Of a stretch of DNA of 64,000 nt, positions 33,601 through 40,344 are shown piece by piece (positions within the stretch are counted from its first letter, which is position 1; each line of letters starts with the position of its first letter). The position numbers were made by a program, and so were the translations under genes. The notes below the pieces were generated by a model. The model searched no databases, was not told the DNA's origin, and was given only the letters and a program-made list of their open reading frames with translations. Source of the DNA: Apostichopus japonicus (taxonomy: Eukaryota > Echinodermata > Holothuroidea > Aspidochirotida > Stichopodidae); assembly GCF_037975245.1 (NCBI RefSeq), contig NC_092571.1:7050501-7114500 (forward strand). The letters run 5' to 3'.

Positions 33601-36600
33601 TACTGTCTGCATTTTGTAGCGACACGAACAAAACGTCACTTGCAAGCAACAGATGTTAACTTTCTCAGATGGCCACACACGGTTTGGGGCGAGTCTTCAA
33701 TGCCTTTCAGATAAGGTGCTTAAATAGCTTATTTCATTTTTGTCGTGGGGTACTGGTAGGCTGGGTGGGATGAGTGGGCCTGGCCCGTGAGTGGTGGCTG
33801 TGAAGAAGGAGTGGAGAAAGATGTAGGAAAGTTCAACTTTTGTTGGACTGTAATTATGTTTTGTTTTGTTGTTTGCACCCCCTAGTTATGGTTTATATAT
33901 ATATCTTTGTGGGTTGATATGCTTGATAGCAGTGGAACCATTTTAGCAAACTTTAGAGGTCATCGGGGTCAATTAGCAGGTAATTAGCTTACCTGCCAAC
34001 AAAAGGAGAGGTTAAATGTTGAAAGAACTGAAGGTAATATATAAGTTAGTTAATTTAGTGTAACAACAGATTTAAGATTGCCTCTGAAGGAGATCCCTGC
34101 TAGGATGAAAATGTCAGGCCCTCTGACTTTTGCAAAAGATATTTGTAGAGGAAATTGTAGAGTTGTATCTTAGAGTTTCATAGTTTTGTAGTTTCGTAGA
34201 TTCGAGTTTCGTAGATTCGTAGAGATGTATCATATCATTATGTCAAAAGCATGTTGAGGGAAGAGGGTGTGCATGATAAAGAAACATTTTATTGCTTTTG
34301 AAAAAAATTGCATTAGTATAGAATAAATGTTTTAACTTTCATAAAGTGACTGTAAAATGATTCCTTTCCTTACAAGTTTTTTTTATTTTTTATCACGTTA
34401 ACATTATAAATGATCTTTACGTCATATATAGCTAGATGTGATACTTGATTGTTTATTCAAGTGAAAGCCTGTCACTGTCTTTTTATTTATGGTGTAAGTA
34501 GTGGGACAATTTTTTTAATATCATTTTGTAATTGATTGTCATAGATCTTAATCAATTTTTGACCAATGAACTTTAAAAATACTACTAGATGTGTAACTAA
34601 AGAAGTTGTCTTAACGGTGATGGCGGCGGGCAGCTGTAGTCATTCTTTGTTCGTTTGTTATCTGTTTTTCGTACAGGAAGCTGTCAGAATAATTCTCGAT
34701 AAGTCGCCGTCCATCTTGGGTGATTTCTGTGTTTGTGCAATCAGAGAGGGTGACTTAGAATCATGGAAACTGATTCTACAGGAGATAAAGAGGAAGGAGA
34801 ATGATACAAGAGGGAAAGATATCAAAATATACCAACAGTATACAAATGGTGAGTGCAGCCTTTAAGTATTGTGTATATATATGTGGAAATGTTGCCTCAG
34901 AGTGTGTTTATGGTGGGGAGGGGGGAGGGGGATGGAGGAGGGGTTAGTTTGTGGGCAGGTGAGGACAGGAAATGTGCAAGGTGGGAGGATCTGAACATAA
35001 GAAATGAAAAAGTAATTTAATTGGAAATGAGGGGAAAAGTACGAAGTGGAGGACTTGATGAATTTATGCTACTTCTTGGCCCCCTATGATATATGTGTTA
35101 TTAGTAGTAGTAGTAAGTTGAGTCTCGTCTATCCGACATACTCAGTGATTAACCTCCGCCACGTATCACGATCTTGTGCAAGGTTTATTGCTTCCTCGAA
35201 ATTGTTAATGTTAACGTCCTTAAATTGCGACTTTATTTTTCCAAGCAAGGTAGTCACGGGCCTTCCTACTGGTTTAGCAGTATGTCTCAGTGCTTCTCTT
35301 AAAGCAACCTTTGCTGGAGCGTCCTCCGGAAGTCTTGCTATATGACCGAAAAATCTCAATCTTCTATGTGCGACTATGTGTTATTGCATATATATATGTT
35401 ATACACACAACCATGGTGCCAATCACCCTAGAGAGTAGTCAAATCTTCCCCCTCTCTCTCCTTTAATTCTGTAGGTTGCAGAAATGAAAATATTTCAACT
35501 TAATGTTGACGATATTGATCAAAATCTCAATTTAACAGACCTTTACACTTCCTCTTAGTTATCAGAAGGACATGTCAACAACTGTACCAAATCTTTGAAA
35601 CCGACTCACGTCATAAATCTGTGTCAGAGACAGTGGACGGGGAAGATTGATCATTGTTTTCAACTCACAACCATAAATTTTGGTGATGGAAATAATCTAC
35701 AAGATCATCCTATGAATATATTCTTGCCTTACAAATATTTTTCTTCTCTCCTGTGGAGTTCACAAAAGACTGTTTTTGATGTTATTTCTTAGACAGTAGT
35801 TAAGTACACTGAATTATCATTTCTTTAGCATTATAAAGCCTACATGATATGCTAGTGTATATTTATAATAGAGCTGATACATATCATGTCTATTAGCCTG
35901 GAGTGTTAGATTCCTGGAGGGTGGTCTTGAGTAGGTCAATAAAACTTGGCAAATATATCTTAATCACATCTCAGGTCATTTAAAACTAGTATCAAGATAC
36001 AATGCAAGGCACAGTGTGCTTAACATTTTTTTAAAACTTGTTGACAAATATTTTTCGAAATCAAACCATAACTTTCCTCGCGATCTGGAAAACTAGACAT
36101 TTTAGTTTTCTTGAGTCACAAGGATAATATTTCGGAATATGAATGTCCTCGCTATCTGCCGATATAATTACGAAGATAAACTAGCGAGAATCCATACAAG
36201 AGCTGAGGCGATTGATGTACAGTGTAGTTTATGTGCTTGCGATGATTACAAGATGAACCTAAGTTAAAGCGTAGTAGTAACAGCCATCCTATCTGAAGTA
36301 AATATAAGCTAAATCCCGAAGATAGTATAATAGCTCTTCACAAAATATGGCTTCGAAGGCTTCCTTAATATTGTATCCATAAAGACTAAGGAATAATCCT
36401 GTGTAAAGATACATATCATATATAATAAAACTAAAGCCATGACGATATGGGGTAGCATTAATCTAGCAACTGTTAGACTACTGCTGCTATCTCATGGGCC
36501 ATGTTGTTCAACAGGCTAGAAACCCAATTCAGGGTCACTATGGAACACATGTCATGGACTAATCCAATAAGAAATTGGTGGCCGTAAAATATATTGAAAG

Positions 36601-36738
36601 TTATTACAAACTGACTGGGATATTTTAGACAATGGAATAGAGCAAAGAATTAATAGCTGGAACAGGATTCAAACCAGTGAGTGATCTCTGGGTTAGAAGC
36701 TTAGAATTCTACCAACTGAGCCCTTAGTTGGTGTAGTT

Positions 36739-36810
<72 letters not shown>

Positions 36811-37299
36811 CCATTTCTTTGCTGGGGGCGCCAGTCAGAAGCCACAGTAGCTTGTATCCCTTTAACCAGAGATTACACTCCAGTTTCAATTGATACAAAT
36901 CAACCATATGATGTAATACAATAGTGCAATAGGCTGTGTACAGTGTTAATTTAAACTATATATGGTCAATAGAATGGAAATATTTTGCATAGCTGTGGTT
37001 TGATATTAAAATTTCATTTCTTACAGTGTTTACGTTTAAACTATATGGTCATTCTAATGGATATATTTTGCTTAGCTGTGGTTTGATATTTACAGTTTCC
37101 TTTCTTATGGTTTATTTCTGCAGATCTCTTAAATCATCTGGCCAGTAAACTTTCACCTTTGGACTTTAAGAAAGTTCTTCCGGAAGATGTTACATCCGAA
37201 TTTTCTGCTCCTTTTCTGGCCAAACTGATTGAGGAGGATAAGCTGCAAAGTCTAAAGGAGGATATTGTCGCATCTTTAGAAAATCTTGTAAATCCGTGA
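12404..37299 (+). CDS. HPS3: BLOC-2 complex member HPS3, complete gene (17 coding exons, 1016 aa)
   Basis: HPS3 forms BLOC-2 with HPS5 and HPS6 and acts on early endosomes in cargo delivery to lysosome-related organelles such as pigment granules. Exons: 12404-12617, 14540-15080, 15297-15403, 16977-17230, 18021-18151, 19476-19721, 20936-21050, 21655-21744, 23333-23493, 25156-25330, 26416-26511, 27902-28009, 29517-29609, 30504-30579, 32982-33277, 34677-34848 and 37124-37299. All junctions are GT-AG and the phases agree. The sum is 3051 bp, against about 1004 residues in human HPS3. Homology runs end to end: HPFSSQRV at the start, SYLASLEKNQF, CIDCCSLSGSLAVGG, a middle ending LIEAHFLLRSEV and CKLLGEFYAR, and FKKVLPEDVTSEF near the end. 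No transmembrane segment is expected. The start at 12404 aligns with the vertebrate start and has the better Kozak context; an in-frame ATG at 12383 would add seven residues. Confidence 0.93.
13180..13816 (+). mobile_element. LINE 3' fragment (CR1/L2-like ORF2 end)
   Basis: An open frame to the stop near 13689 encodes about 160 residues of the thumb/C-terminal region of a non-LTR reverse transcriptase: RLDYCNSLLYAIP, LHWLPLHLRIHYK, IHGLAPSYL, AAPEVWNNLP and FKTDLKTYLFS. A 3' UTR with GCGCT...GGCGCTATATAAG and an (ATT)n tail follows. It lies in HPS3 intron 1, same strand. Confidence 0.9.
14540..15080 (+). CDS. HPS3: HPS3 coding exon 2
   Basis: Residues 72 to 252, the largest exon. It carries GSYLASLEKNQFGDF and CIDCCSLSGSLAVGG from the N-terminal propeller-like region. 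Acceptor tttcttcag, donor gtgagt. Confidence 0.93.
15297..15403 (+). CDS. HPS3: HPS3 coding exon 3
   Basis: Residues 252 to 288, with LHLLYKLLSEKETPFHTLQL, matching the HLLYRRF...LHSLQL segment of vertebrate HPS3. Acceptor ttataag, donor gtatgt. Confidence 0.88.
15583..15660 (-). mobile_element. Retroelement 3' tail fragment
   Basis: Read on the minus strand: TTGCGCCTTGAGCACC, then GGCGGATATGTGCGCATTATA and an (ATT)n tail. Resembles the tail at 45262. Confidence 0.6.
16440..16874 (-). mobile_element. Penelope-like element, 5'-truncated copy on the minus strand
   Basis: From 16874 down to the stop at 16805 it encodes the last about 22 residues of the GIY-YIG protein (LWMQRLRTIQRHGLNIQEGHD, nearly the same as the 3884 copy). 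A pyrimidine-rich 3' region and the ribozyme-like motif at 16451-16489 follow. Antisense to HPS3. Confidence 0.85.
16451..16489 (-). ncRNA. Hammerhead ribozyme-like motif, intact core
   Basis: Same 39-nt plan as at 4488: GCCT, CTGAAGA, extra A, GATCC-TTCTA-GGATC, GAAA, CGTC, AGGC. One loop base differs. Antisense to HPS3, so it would not sit in the HPS3 pre-mRNA. Confidence 0.75.
16977..17230 (+). CDS. HPS3: HPS3 coding exon 4
   Basis: Residues 288 to 372, including HCLVSNKKEGFLFQLYPC and HQFLFATTDHGLVTYTHRA. Acceptor ttctgcag, donor gtaagc, phase 0 out. Confidence 0.92.
18021..18151 (+). CDS. HPS3: HPS3 coding exon 5
   Basis: Residues 373 to 416: MHEVCLVSQKPFYGLQSLC then RVLMMSKIREERKST, aligning with the MDVCALRIQLFIGLKAIC segment. 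An internal gtaagt at 18054 could end it after 33 bp, but homology continues to the donor at 18152. Confidence 0.88.
18316..18546 (-). mobile_element. tRNA-derived SINE, family A copy 2
   Basis: Reverse complement of the 4949 element. Its head (GTTAGCTCAGTGG on the minus strand) lies near 18540 and its tail near 18316. HPS3 intron. Confidence 0.8.
19111..19349 (-). mobile_element. tRNA-derived SINE, family A copy 3
   Basis: Same family and orientation as 18316, about 0.8 kb away in the same HPS3 intron. Confidence 0.8.
19476..19721 (+). CDS. HPS3: HPS3 coding exon 6
   Basis: Residues 416 to 498, one of the best conserved parts: SWSVYILDAANPCDIFDDIV, LIEAHFLLRSEV and CKLLGEFYAR. Acceptor ttggcag, donor gtaagt. 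Confidence 0.95.
20240..20590. repeat. GC-rich minisatellite, about 50-bp unit, 7 copies
   Basis: Units contain CAGGCTGTTAAAGGGG, GGATAACTCCTCC and TGGACCCCTTCCC. In the HPS3 intron before exon 7. Confidence 0.88.
20936..21050 (+). CDS. HPS3: HPS3 coding exon 7
   Basis: Residues 498 to 536: LEYFSLAGITLEEAW, matching the YYKMSGLSMAEV region. Acceptor tttgctag, donor gtatgt. Confidence 0.88.
21655..21744 (+). CDS. HPS3: HPS3 coding exon 8
   Basis: Residues 537 to 566: SRGFLHYLKNAIF aligns with ERGLIFYINHSLY. Acceptor ttgtatag, donor gtatgt, 90 bp in phase 0. Confidence 0.88.
21758..22128 (+). mobile_element. tRNA-derived SINE, family B
   Basis: A-box-like TGGCAGAACGG and B-box GGTTCAAACCTC in the head. 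The body ends in a (ATCAT)n-like tail near 22128. It starts about 15 bp after the HPS3 exon 8 donor. Confidence 0.72.
23333..23493 (+). CDS. HPS3: HPS3 coding exon 9 (donor amplified downstream)
   Basis: Residues 567 to 620: ECLSSVLDIFLKYEP and LKKADEVLAHLR. The donor CA|GTAAGT at 23494 begins a 44-bp tandem array that copies the last 27 or so exon bases and the donor. Reading through the junction meets TAA at once. Confidence 0.92.
23466..24165 (+). repeat. 44-bp tandem array copying the HPS3 exon 9 donor, about 16 units
   Basis: Each unit carries the exon end (CATGTGTGGACAACAGTATCA), then GTGAGT or a close variant and an AT-rich spacer. The first unit is the true exon-intron junction (GTAAGT). 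At least twelve later units keep GTGAGT. Confidence 0.93.
24935..25140. repeat. About 66-bp tandem repeat, 3 copies, ending next to the HPS3 exon 10 acceptor
   Basis: Repeats of TGTGGCAAGGACTCACTACC and TGTGTGCTGTGTACATTAAA. The last unit stops about 15 to 20 bp before the acceptor. Confidence 0.85.
25156..25330 (+). CDS. HPS3: HPS3 coding exon 10
   Basis: Residues 620 to 678: WKPLDFIAAITVHLRKGEME, then CCGREHLVVSKTKKLFTYF. Acceptor atttcaaatcag stands about 20 bp after a three-copy repeat. Donor gtaagt. Confidence 0.9.
26416..26511 (+). CDS. HPS3: HPS3 coding exon 11
   Basis: Residues 679 to 710: MMSKFPSAIVSILINL, aligning with ETQPGLLVASVLGL. Acceptor cttttcag, donor gtaaga, 96 bp in phase 0. 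Confidence 0.88.
27088..27825. repeat. About 150-bp tandem repeat, 5 copies, upstream of HPS3 exon 12
   Basis: Units share GGTTAATTTGAACCAGGATC, TCTAGTATACCAAGTAAAAC and CCTCCTATTAAAGACATTTA. Most contain an acceptor-like run ending TTCTGTACAG|G. Confidence 0.9.
27902..28009 (+). CDS. HPS3: HPS3 coding exon 12 (between two tandem arrays)
   Basis: Residues 711 to 746: EGLGQDVILMQYLEAFI, matching IPQLLVDFWEAQL. Acceptor ttacacag, donor gtatgt; the donor starts the 131-bp array at 28005. Confidence 0.88.
28005..28405. repeat. About 131-bp tandem repeat, 3 copies, starting at the HPS3 exon 12 donor
   Basis: Each unit begins with the exon-end/donor sequence TGGTATGTAGGATGTATAC and ends near a GGGCCC-rich stretch (28128, 28262). 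The donor GTATGT is kept in all three. Confidence 0.9.
29517..29609 (+). CDS. HPS3: HPS3 coding exon 13
   Basis: Residues 747 to 777: EKLLHLYLRHL then a poly-Ser run from TCA repeats. The donor gtaagc at 29610 gives phase 0, which fits exon 14. Homology is modest here. Confidence 0.75.
30504..30579 (+). CDS. HPS3: HPS3 coding exon 14 (weakest by homology)
   Basis: Residues 778 to 803: TLRTGGKQAKRSSRHSWLDK. Little homology to vertebrate HPS3; chosen because its phases (0 in, 1 out) match both neighbours. Another reading frame (IEDGWETSKEKFKTLV) also looks protein-like but conflicts with exon 15 phase. Confidence 0.6.
31330..31368 (+). ncRNA. Hammerhead-like motif with a broken core
   Basis: GCCT, CTGAAGA, GATCC-TAATA-GGATC, then AAAA in place of GAAA (the invariant G is lost), CGTC, AGGC. 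Sense to HPS3, in its intron 14. The missing G predicts inactivity. Confidence 0.7.
32982..33277 (+). CDS. HPS3: HPS3 coding exon 15
   Basis: Residues 803 to 901. A Cys-rich stretch (CHCLQCH) precedes INIHEAMEICLQLP and LSLQLLCLALTSPL, which align with the FLEPLSEDTIAGLSVHVLC region. Acceptor ctcttcag, donor gtaagt. Confidence 0.9.
33343..33710 (-). mobile_element. MITE copy 3 (about 368 bp, inverted relative to copy 1)
   Basis: Begins TTAA-AGGGTGTGAAGACTCGCC and ends GGGCGAGTCTTCAATGCCTTTC. The interior is the reverse complement of 927-1298. The right flank has lost a clear TTAA. HPS3 intron 15. Confidence 0.8.
34080..34119 (+). ncRNA. Hammerhead-like motif, degenerate copy
   Basis: Reads GCCT, CTGAAGG (last core A changed to G), imperfect stem II, GAAAA, TGTC, AGGC. 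Sense to HPS3, probably inactive. Confidence 0.6.
34677..34848 (+). CDS. HPS3: HPS3 coding exon 16
   Basis: Residues 902 to 959: EAVRIILDKSPSILGDFC and ESWKLILQEIKRK, aligning with IDILLERCPEAVIPYA and WWKKLLPELCQRIK. Acceptor cgtacag, donor gtgagt. Confidence 0.92.
35097..35375 (-). mobile_element. LINE fragment (C-terminus of an RTE-like endonuclease/reverse transcriptase)
   Basis: On the minus strand it encodes RRLRFFGHIARLPEDAPAK, then GRPVTTLLGKIKSQF and DRDTWRRLITEYV before a stop. This is the common tail of RTE-type and related LINE proteins. A short (TAC)n-like run follows the stop near 35110. HPS3 intron 16. Confidence 0.75.
36640..36722 (-). mobile_element. tRNA-like SINE head or tRNA pseudogene
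   Basis: On the minus strand GGCTCAGTTGGTAG (A-box) and GGTTTGAATCC (B-box) are well spaced. An (AT)n run borders the 5' side. No clean acceptor stem, so not called a tRNA gene. Confidence 0.6.
36741..36808. repeat. (AT)n microsatellite
   Basis: About 68 bp of uninterrupted AT dinucleotides in the last HPS3 intron. Confidence 0.95.
37124..37299 (+). CDS. HPS3: HPS3 coding exon 17 (stop codon)
   Basis: Residues 959 to 1016 and stop TGA at 37297. LDFKKVLPEDVTSEFSAPFL matches vertebrate [20 protein letters not shown], the most recognisable C-terminal motif of HPS3. Confidence 0.94.
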
Positions 37300-37507
37300 T
37301 CGGAAGGTTTTCAAAAAAAAAACGTGGAGTAGTGATGTGATCATTGGACACACGTGTCTAATCAAAGACACTTAAATATGACTTACATGATAAATCATTT
37401 TGCTATTTATGATGGTTTATTGACAGTCTATTCATTTAGTTGTGGTTAACAGGGTGTACCTGAAGTGACCTTCCTGCAGGCCCCATTAAGAAGGAGAAGA
37501 ACATGTA

Positions 37508-37513
37508 AATAAA
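37508..37513 (+). promoter_or_regulatory. Polyadenylation signal for HPS3
   Basis: AATAAA about 210 bp after the HPS3 stop codon, giving a short 3' UTR. Confidence 0.65.
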
Positions 37514-37788
37514 AAGTGCTAAAACATAATGTAAAGATGGGGATGGGAAGAGAGAGGGGGGGGGTGGGAGAGGTGGTGAAGAGATGACGAAGGCAGTGAG
37601 TGAGATGAAGGTTGAGAGTGGCTGGGAGAGGAAGAGGGAATTAAACAGATATGAGATACACAATTATGATGACAAAAATACCTTCAAAACAAAGAAACAG
37701 AAAGGTTTGCTTGTTTTCAAATGGAAGTTTCCCAACATTTTGACAATTTCAGAAGTCAATATACTTGCATATTTTGTTCACATTGTGT

Positions 37789-38155
37789 CAGGGGCGTAGG
37801 AACCGGGGTGCTGGGGGGGGCGCCAGCCCCCCCAGTGAAAAATATGGGGGGCGGAAGTATCATTCCGCCCCCCCCCCCACTTCGCAAGTCAGAAAACCAC
37901 TTTTTCATTTCCAAATGAGAACAAAATCTCATTTGGAGCACCAAATTGCATCTAAGGTCAGGTGAAAATGCAAAATTATTTACAAAATGGAGTGGGTGTT
38001 GAAGTGTGCTATATAGCACCAAATTGCATCTGAGGCCACCTGGAAATGCCAAAAAAATCCAAAGGAGAGGGGGCCACCCCCTCCCCATAGACCCCTCCCC
38101 CAGGCCGGCCATCAGTCTTCAGCCCCCCACTCAAAAGTACCTTCCTATGCCACTG
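37789..38155. mobile_element. hAT-like MITE, 367 bp, with perfect 8-bp target duplication
   Basis: CATTGTGT at 37781-37788 is repeated at 38156-38163. The element starts CAGGGGCGTAGGAA and ends TTCCTATGCCACTG, an imperfect terminal inverted repeat with the CAG...CTG ends common in hAT elements. No transposase. Confidence 0.9.
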
Positions 38156-38339
38156 CATTGTGTTACATAAACAACTGTTGTTAGAGATACATTCAGTATT
38201 GTACCTTATATTGTAATTTAATTAAGCCAACATGATTGGGTACTGTTCTACAGGTGACCTGTTATGATACACTGTTGTTTTGAGTCGTATGACTTGAAAA
38301 CAGATATCAATGCTTTGACATAAGATACTAGCAGTAACG

Positions 38340-38525
38340 TCAGTCCACTGTTTGAATTGTGCACTCTTGGGTGTGTGGGTGTAACACACTTCCAATGACC
38401 AGGGGTTAAATGTTGTGCACACTTGGGTGCTGATGTAGCACGCTACCAATTAGCAGGGGTTAAATGTTGTGCAGGCTTGGATGTGTTGGTGTAACACGCT
38501 ACCAATGACCAAGGGTTAAATGTTG
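38340..38525. repeat. Short tandem repeat, about 60-bp unit, 3 copies
   Basis: Units contain GGGGTTAAATGTTGTGCA and CTTGGGTG...TAACACGCTACCAAT. Rather diverged. Confidence 0.75.
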
Positions 38526-39221
38526 TGCACACAATTTGCATTGATATAAGACTGTAAACATTGAAACTTTAAATTTAATGTAAGGATATTCATGATTGAT
38601 ATGAGCATAATATAATAATGAAAGGTTAAACATAACATGGTAGAATCTTGTCTAATGACACCAGCATCATTGTCTTAGTATTCTAGTACAACTGGGATAG
38701 TTTCTGTCCATTATGGTAGTCTGGTACAATTGACATCCATTGGCTATAATGTGGAATGATTGAATGGATTTGATCTAAAAGACTTGTGTTAGCTACAAGA
38801 AGATGTGTTGTTATGTGCGGTTTAGACTGTCCTTAAATCAGGGTTGGAGGTTTGGAAAGTCATTACTCTGTAAGAACCATGAGCTGGAATATGTGTCCTT
38901 CCTGATTCTGTTAATTGTCAAGTAAAGCAAAGTTCGTTAGGAATAATAAAATGCTATTCAGTACTATTAAACTTAACAAAACTCATTGTTACTTTTTATG
39001 ATATATAGATCACAATAAAACTGACAACTATACATAATAATGAACTAAATTTGACTTGTATACATTTTTATAAGTACATAGGATCTAGTAAAGATGAAAA
39101 AATTGCCTGTTGAGTGTTTTCATCAGAGTGAATTTTTGAATCATTACAGAGAAATTACAGCAACATCCTTAATTAATGAACTTATTCCATAGTAGTGAAA
39201 TGATGCATATTCTATTTCTAT

Positions 39222-39515
39222 TATAACTCTGTGGTATGGTGTAACTCTATGGTATGGTGTAACTCTGGTATGGTGTAACTCTGTGGTGTGGTGTAACTAT
39301 GGTATGGTGTAACTCTATGGTATGGTGTAACTCTGGTATGGTGTCACACTATTGAATGGAGTAACTCTGTGGTATGGTGTAACTATGGTATGGTGTAACT
39401 CTATGATATGTTGTAACTATGGTATGGTGTAACTCTATGGTGTGGTGTAACTCTATGGTATGGTGTAACTCTGTGGTATGTTGTAACTATGGTATGGTGT
39501 AACTCAATGGAATGG
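39222..39515. repeat. Minisatellite, 12 to 18-bp units (GGTATGGTGTAACTCT)
   Basis: About 17 copies of TGGTATGGTGTAACTCTA with small length changes, in intergenic sequence after HPS3. Confidence 0.9.
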
Positions 39516-40344
39516 AATAACCATACGGTGAGCCAGGTCACTTATTATCGCCTAGAAGTAAACATGTTGACAGATTTTATCCATATTATTGATTTAAATA
39601 TGGTAATTGAGTGCTTTAGTGTTGGTAAGCTTCCATGAGCTTATATTTTGTTAAGCCACTAATGATGTCAGATTTACGCCAGCAATATTTCATTGTCTGA
39701 CATTTAAAAGTTGTTGTCATTTAACCGTAAAGAAAAAAAAAACTACTGACGGCAAGTTATGTGTGGGATTAATGTGTTTGTGCAGCTAAGTGGGTTGAGG
39801 TTTGACTCCAGGAAGTTTGTAAACAATATTACGGTTATTACCAATTTGCGGTAGTTTTCTAAGGTAGTTCTAAAATTTTACATTCTGTGGCATCGGAAGC
39901 TACCCAAAAATATGAGGGGAGAGAAACCATTGGGGTAAGGTGGTCTTCCCTAGAAGAAATTTTGTAAGTGCTATGCTGGCCCAGATGGGACATTGAAAAT
40001 TTCTGATATTTTCTCTCTCAAAGTTTGATTTTTGTCTTTGATATTTTGAGCTAAATCCCGAGATCTCAGCTTCTTTTCTTCAACCCTTTGCTTCACCGTT
40101 TATCACAGAATTTGTTATATTGACATTTTTTCTTTAAAATTTCGGTTAAATCCTCAAAATAACGACATTCTATCTTCAAGGTTGGATTAAGATATGGTTG
40201 AAATAGGAGGAATAAGTCAAAATTCCGATCTTTTTATTTGAACACTCAATTTTTGATTGATAATGAGGTATATGAAATGAAAATTATCTCTCATTTCATT
40301 GCTAGGCACTGCTTTTCCCAAAACAAGGATCTAGCAACATAAAT

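Larger units (their letters stand above)
12618..37123. other. Remaining HPS3 intron sequence
   Basis: Outside the exons, elements and arrays listed, the 16 introns are AT-rich and I see no further gene. This covers stretches such as 13820-14539, 15660-16440, 17231-18020, 22130-23332, 25331-26415, 28406-29516, 30580-32981 and 34849-36640. An open frame at 31643-32023 (minus, 126 residues) has no recognised domain. Confidence 0.5.

Noticed and set aside
36640-36722. Functional tRNA gene
   Set aside because: No pairing acceptor stem.
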